From assembly GCA_016713135.1 (NCBI GenBank), contig JADJPR010000023.1, positions 744,001 to 808,000 on the forward strand: a DNA stretch of 64,000 nt, written 5' to 3'. The translations under genes were made by a program, and so were the position numbers. Positions 60,901-64,000 of this stretch are shown one piece after another (the stretch's first letter is position 1; each line of letters begins with the position of its first letter). Source of the stretch: Rhodanobacteraceae bacterium (GTDB taxonomy: Bacteria > Pseudomonadota > Gammaproteobacteria > Xanthomonadales > SZUA-5). The notes beneath the pieces are model-generated. The model was not told where the DNA came from. It did no database searches and saw nothing but the letters and a program-made list of their open reading frames with translations.

Positions 60901-61611
60901 CTGCAGGCGCAGCAGCAAGCGCTGGCCGGGCTGCCGGCGCGCGCGGAGTTGCAGGCACAGCGCGACGAGTTCCAGGCGCTACGCGAGGCCTGCGCCGGCG
61001 AACTCGAGCGCGCCCGGGTCGAGCGCGAGGTCGACGACCAGGAGCGCGCGCGGCTCGCCGGCGTGCGCACGCAGCTCGCCGCGGCGCAGGCCGAGTACGC
61101 GCGCTGGGGTGCGATCGCCGAGCTGATCGGCTCGGCCGACGGCGCGCTGTTCCGCATGCAGGCGCAGGCCAGCCACCTGGAACAACTGGTCGCGCACGCC
61201 AACCACCACCTGCAGTTGTTCGCGCGCCGCTACCGCTTGCGCCGCGGCGGCAGCGAACTCGGCCTGCTGGTGATCGACACCGAAATGGGCGACGAGCAGC
61301 GCAGCGTGCACTCGCTGTCCGGCGGCGAGAGTTTCCTGGTCGCACTGGCGCTGGCGCTCGGCCTGGCCTCGCTGTCCAGCCGCCAGTTGCGCATCGAGTC
61401 GCTGTTCATCGACGAAGGCTTCGGCGCGCTCGACGCGCACGCGCTGGACCTCGCCCTCGATGCCCTCGACGGCCTGCAGGCGCTCGGCCGCCGCGTCGGC
61501 GTGATCAGCCACGTGCCCGAGATGCATGAGCGCATCTCCACCCAGGTTCGCGTGCGTCGGCTGGGCCAGGGGCTCAGCACCGTCGAGGTGGTGGGTCCGG
61601 GCGGCGCCTGA
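57913..61611 (+). CDS. sbcC: SbcC, ATPase subunit of SbcCD
   Basis: 1232 aa from a GTG at 57913 that overlaps the sbcD stop (GTGA). N-terminal half-ATPase with Walker A TGPTGAGKSVLLDALCLALYNDTPR. Long Ala/Gln/Glu/Arg-rich coiled coils surround the zinc hook CPVCGSEAHPW at about residue 613. The C-terminal half-ATPase has signature SLSGGESFLVALALALGLASLSS and Walker B LFIDEGFGALD. Complete and normal in length. Confidence 0.96.
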   Translation: MRILAIRLCNLASLGGEHVLDFEAPPLAHAGLYAITGPTGAGKSVLLDALCLALYNDTPRLRAAPARDSQTPDIEHETVPTADPRTLLRRGCGEGWAEVDFRGQDGRRYRSRWSVRRARGRAGGRLQAVEMALTCLDDSHVLASQLKEHRAQLERVLGLSFDQFTRAVLLAQAEFGAFLRASDKERAELLEKLTDSARYARIGARAWQRRSEAKAAYDALQARADGLAPLDAAARAGLEARVEAAQQALVTHERQLRVIDDGLRARDEEAALLAALAQQRAQHAACQAQVDAAAPERERLAQLAAFAPVRERWLRRAELRAELAQDTRAAQADDAALAAAAAALDSARSAEADAHAVLQSAQAARSEAEPALQAAQAAERRVEDWRQRREAAEARLAEVRAAQQQNALRQESLQAALQAHAQALAALDAGVHERAWLQPLRVAWSALQALLDEAHAAHAANAGLRAEAAQAQAGLADASARLARAAEDAGQAQQQLEACVATLATLPDPYDALRASQAALAALDAEEQQWRARAEALQRWREAASALAGARAAHAALAAQQQACADGLPALEQAPRTEAIRLDELRRLLQAQQLARSASVAELRAGLTAGEPCPVCGSEAHPWTRHDTLLAAIAAHDEAELSAVQARADAADAQWRVARERQALLQGELAAAVRATEERERAAERAEASWRALAGGHGDADAEARLAQVQADLQARIAAQRRHDADLGAAANRRRAAEGAVALARERAEQARGTLAQAQAARADAQARAERSEHALAHAATQAQSLRTRLAALLPAAQLDVALAHPARTGATLRAELDALAQIEAQRTERARRETTNLQQARELDVEEERLDQAEVAACGAAETCAGEWQRERDALRTLLAGQPDSEAWRRVLETALTQARVALDAARTSAAAALQALADARESGLRRRARIESQQQELATLEHALAAWTQAHPGLEGDALAQAPADMVEALRAHLAALDGALRDAAVRLQERAARLQAQQQALAGLPARAELQAQRDEFQALREACAGELERARVEREVDDQERARLAGVRTQLAAAQAEYARWGAIAELIGSADGALFRMQAQASHLEQLVAHANHHLQLFARRYRLRRGGSELGLLVIDTEMGDEQRSVHSLSGGESFLVALALALGLASLSSRQLRIESLFIDEGFGALDAHALDLALDALDGLQALGRRVGVISHVPEMHERISTQVRVRRLGQGLSTVEVVGPGGA

Positions 61612-61900
61612 GCGGCACGGGACACGGGACACCGGGCACGGGGGTGAGGCACGGTCGCGCGCAGCGCGAGCCGATGCACCGCATCGACAGGGACGAACGC
61701 CCGACGGCTATGCCGGCGGGCCGGATCGGGGCACCGGGCACCCGGCAGGCAGGATCTGGCTGGGCGCGCATCGTCGGGTCCTGCGACTGTCACTTTCTGC
61801 ACCGATGGCGGCGCCCTGACGCGGGCTTCATCCAGGTTGCACCGGCCATTGACTTCACGAATGTGAAGATCTCCGCCAGCCCATCCTTCGGAGTCTTCAC
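61612..61900. other. Intergenic region with a palindromic operator candidate
   Basis: The first part is low-complexity (GGGACACGGGACACCGGGCAC and related). Just before the next gene, CTTCAC-GAAT-GTGAAG (61853-61868) is a perfect dyad overlapping a -35-like TTGACT (61849-61854). No clear -10 follows. CTTCAC recurs directly before the ATG at 61901. The dyad may be an autoregulatory operator. Confidence 0.45.
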
Positions 61901-62629
61901 ATGGTCAATCTTGCGATCTTTCATGCCACGCTGCCCAGCTACCTGAGCGCCACCGCGCAGGAGGCGGACCAGCGCAACCTGCAGGTGGCGGTGGCGACGG
62001 CCGACCGCGCGGAACTGCTGGCCGCCGCCGGCAAGGTCAAGGTCGATGCGCTGGTCGCGGACCTCGACCTGCTCGGCGACCACCCGGAGCAGGCGATCGC
62101 CGAGTTCGAACGCCTGCTGCGCCCGGAGCTGACGGTGATCGTCTATGCCTTCGCCAAGTGGGATGTGATCGAGCGCCTGCGCGGGCCGCAGCGGCAGCTG
62201 ATGCGCGCGCCGGTGAGTGCGCGGGCGCTGCGCTCGAACATGCTCGGGTTGATCGTCAAGCACCTGACGCAAAACCCGGCCAAGGCGGTGGTGACCCCGC
62301 TCGAGACCGGGCTGATGCGCCTGGAGCAGCAGGCGCCCATGCGCCGCTACAACGACCTGCAACTGGCGGCGCTGCAGGATGTGAAGAGCGCGGTGAACTG
62401 CGAGTGCCCGAACCAGGTGGCTGACCTGGTGCTGCAACTGGTCGCCTTCGAGACCTACTCGGCGCAGTGCCAGAACAAGAACGAGAAGGACGCGCAGATG
62501 CACCGCCTGCTGGCCCGCGTCACCGGCCATGCGCGCGCAGTGATGGAGTACGGCCTGAAGGAACTGTGCGCCTTCGAGGGCATCGACCCGGCGGAACTGG
62601 TCCAGCGCACGCGCCGCGCAGTCGGCTGA
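61901..62629 (+). CDS. Regulator-like protein with MerR-associated C-terminal domain
   Basis: 242 aa from the ATG at 61901, with GGAG eight bases upstream. The N-terminal 110 residues resemble a receiver- or B12-like alpha/beta fold (LQVAVATADRAELL; DALVADLDLLGD; LTVIVYAFAKWDVIERL). The C-terminal part has CECPNQVADLVLQLVAFETYSAQC then a helix with RLLARVTGHARAVMEYGL. As I recall it, this C-x-C-P...F-E-x-Y-S-x-x-C pattern is often attached to MerR-type regulators in this lineage. No helix-turn-helix is seen here. Function unknown; a ligand- or metal-sensing role is a guess. Confidence 0.6.
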   Translation: MVNLAIFHATLPSYLSATAQEADQRNLQVAVATADRAELLAAAGKVKVDALVADLDLLGDHPEQAIAEFERLLRPELTVIVYAFAKWDVIERLRGPQRQLMRAPVSARALRSNMLGLIVKHLTQNPAKAVVTPLETGLMRLEQQAPMRRYNDLQLAALQDVKSAVNCECPNQVADLVLQLVAFETYSAQCQNKNEKDAQMHRLLARVTGHARAVMEYGLKELCAFEGIDPAELVQRTRRAVG

Positions 62630-62630
62630 G

Positions 62631-63428
62631 TCAGAGCACGACGACCGGATCGCCCAGCCTGATCGTGCCGCGACCGCGGGCGATCAGGTTCTGGCCGAAG
62701 GTGATGCCCTTGGCGCCGCGGCGATAGTCCTTCAGCGTGCGCAGCGGCTCGCCGTCCGCCTCGCGCTCGCCGCGGTCGGGGTCGACCGTGGTGAACACGC
62801 AGCGCACGCAGGGCTTGACCACATCGAATTCGATGTCGCCGATGCGTACGCGACCCCAGCCGTCCTCCGCATGGGCAGGCACACCGTCGATCAGGAGGTT
62901 CGGTCGGAAACGCTGCCAGCCGAGGTCGCGCCCGGCGCGCGCGGACAGCTCGGCGCAGGCGGAGCGCGACAGCAGCAACAGCGGATAGCCGTCGGCGAAG
63001 GCGGTTTCATCGCCCGGCTGCGCGTAAGCGGGATCCAGCGGTCGCAGCATCGCGGCATCCGCGTGGACCAGTCGCAGCGGCTGGCCGAAGGCGGCGCTGA
63101 ACCAGGCGGCAGCCGCGTCGCCGCCATCTGCGGCGCTCATCCGGCTGCCCCAGACTTCCACCTCGCGACGCGTCGCCTCGCCAGCAACCTCAACCTCCAG
63201 GCGCCCGAAGCCATCCAGCGCAAAGCGCGCCCGCGGGCCGTCCGCCTCGACCTGCACTCGCACCAGCGCGGGCCATTCGCGGCCGCTGACGAAGCGGCCA
63301 TCGCGATCGACCAGCATCCAGCTGCGGTCCCCGGCGAGTCCGCGACCAGCCACTGAGGCGACCGACAGCGACTGCCCGGCGCCGGATTTCAGCGGATAGA
63401 CGACGATCTCGCCGAGGGTGGCGCTCAT
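62631..63428 (-). CDS. MOSC-domain protein (YcbX-like)
   Basis: 265 aa from the ATG at 63428. An N-terminal MOSC_N barrel (IVVYPLKSGAGQSLSVASVAGRGLAGDRSWMLVDRDGRFVSGRE) is followed by the MOSC domain with the conserved cysteine in VVKPCVRCVFTTVDPDRGE (molybdenum ligand by analogy with YcbX and mARC). Such proteins reduce N-hydroxylated compounds. The C-terminal ferredoxin domain of E. coli YcbX is absent, so an electron partner is needed. It overlaps the upstream gene by four bases. Confidence 0.9.
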   Translation of the reverse strand: MSATLGEIVVYPLKSGAGQSLSVASVAGRGLAGDRSWMLVDRDGRFVSGREWPALVRVQVEADGPRARFALDGFGRLEVEVAGEATRREVEVWGSRMSAADGGDAAAAWFSAAFGQPLRLVHADAAMLRPLDPAYAQPGDETAFADGYPLLLLSRSACAELSARAGRDLGWQRFRPNLLIDGVPAHAEDGWGRVRIGDIEFDVVKPCVRCVFTTVDPDRGEREADGEPLRTLKDYRRGAKGITFGQNLIARGRGTIRLGDPVVVL

Positions 63429-64000
63429 GGCGTGCAGGCGCGCGGCGTGGTCAGCATCTGCACCGGCACGTCGGCGGCAGTCCAGGCGCCGGCCAGCGGC
63501 GCCGCCAGGTTGACCGCCAGCGACCAGCGGCTGGCCGGCCCGCTGCCACCGGGGGCGGTGGGATCGAGGGTACGCGCATAGTCGCCGGCCGCCACGCGCG
63601 TGGTCGCCACCGCGGCGCAGGACGGACAGAAACCGCGGTATTGGTACATCGTCATCGGCGCTCCGAAGGTGCTGCCCTGGCCGAGCACCCAGCGCGGCTG
63701 GCCATCCGCAGCATAGAGGTAGAACACCGCCAGTTCGACCCCGGGCAGCGCCAGCAGGTTGGCGCCGTAGCCCGAGCGCGCCGGCTCGTACCACAGGCCG
63801 CCGATGTCCACCGGCGTGCCGCCGCTGCGGGCCACGCAGGCGCTGTTGGCGAGCAGGGTCATCGGCTCGCTGCCGCTGCGCCCGTCGAGCTCCCAGGAAT
63901 AGACCAGCCGACCGTCCTGGCGGGTCAGCGTGGCGCGCCCGACGCGGGTGCCATGCGCCGACCCGTTGACCCAGGCGTAGCGGTACAGGTCGGTGCTGAC
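63425..64000 (-). CDS. Secreted protein, C-terminal part (runs off the right edge)
   Basis: The frame is open to the right edge, so the N-terminus is missing; 191 residues are visible. It contains GGLWYEPARSGYGANLLALPG followed by ELAVFYLYAADGQPRWVLGQG, a beta-rich domain with the G-x-W-Y-x-P-x-x-S-G-x-G pattern common at the ends of secreted proteins in Xanthomonadales. Two Cys in FCPSCAAV may bind metal or form a disulfide. Function unknown. Its stop overlaps the MOSC start, suggesting one transcript. Confidence 0.65.
   Translation of the reverse strand, partial: VSTDLYRYAWVNGSAHGTRVGRATLTRQDGRLVYSWELDGRSGSEPMTLLANSACVARSGGTPVDIGGLWYEPARSGYGANLLALPGVELAVFYLYAADGQPRWVLGQGSTFGAPMTMYQYRGFCPSCAAVATTRVAAGDYARTLDPTAPGGSGPASRWSLAVNLAAPLAGAWTAADVPVQMLTTPRACTP

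Noticed and set aside
57841..60918. A 1025-residue open frame opposite sbcC
   Set aside because: It is the antisense shadow of the Ala/Arg/Gln-rich coiled-coil region and has no sensible composition or motif.

Overview
The window is high-GC bacterial DNA. Its gene families and neighbourhoods (recBD, pstSCAB-phoU with a phosphate porin, rsmI-lpoA-yraN, sbcDC, lemA-M48 protease) fit a gammaproteobacterium. A dispersed repeat of the GGGAGCGGCTTCAGCCGCGA type and several lineage-typical proteins (the cyclic-nucleotide-domain MscS, the secreted G-x-W-Y-x-P-x-x-S-G domain) suggest the Xanthomonadales (Lysobacterales). The species cannot be named from the sequence.

Layout. 1-3138: end of a recBCD locus (recB partial, recD). 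3439-5435: a secreted protein of unknown function divergent from a TipA-like MerR regulator with its own operator. 5476-7026: POT peptide transporter. 7103-12712: an oprP-pstS-pstC-pstA-pstB-phoU phosphate cluster with Pho-box-like half sites upstream. 12905-15226: a TfoX-N protein, a decayed small secreted gene, a 35-base G run and a frameshifted MscS channel. 15613-21209: a secreted protein, rsmI, lpoA, yraN and an FAD-linked oxidase. 21334-22930: a lower-GC pair, a phospholipase-A2-like secreted protein and a frameshifted membrane-anchored protein. 22997-23159: a long inverted-repeat element. 23280-28489: frameshifted gdhA, a DegS-like protease, a HAD hydrolase, a Fur-box-preceded PepSY/cytochrome b561 pair and a GNAT enzyme. 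28518-41682 (mostly minus strand): a peptide-type ABC transporter, a REC-PAS-GGDEF-EAL protein, a HlyD adaptor, a beta-lactamase-fold hydrolase, lemA-M48, a hotdog thioesterase and a GMC oxidoreductase. 56702-63428: sbcD-sbcC, an unknown regulator-like protein and a MOSC protein. The right edge cuts a secreted protein.

The accessory core is 42155-56526. A Sec-exported Rhs protein (1634 aa) ends in a cysteine-rich tip with a metzincin-like HExxHxxGxxH motif. A small ORF follows with an ATGA overlap and is a candidate immunity gene. About 3 kb on, a second Rhs tip without its core repeats about 160 bp of the Rhs core end and carries a different putative toxin domain (NNC motif, LRAT/NlpC-like), again followed by an ATGA-overlapping small membrane protein. 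Between and beyond the tips lie three intact copies of a 340-aa REP-associated tyrosine transposase (RAYT) gene and at least ten truncated copies. All share one element end with the motif GCGAGGACACCC. Fragments of a PIN toxin, HicA, an IS transposase, an SDR gene and a membrane protein lie at the junctions. The region looks like a site where a single-strand transposase has repeatedly inserted beside a polymorphic toxin locus.

Three genes (mscS, the 22-kb membrane protein, gdhA) are broken by one-base indels in base runs, two of them in C runs of six or seven. Sequencing error is therefore a serious alternative to real decay. All family names are from motif recognition without database searches.
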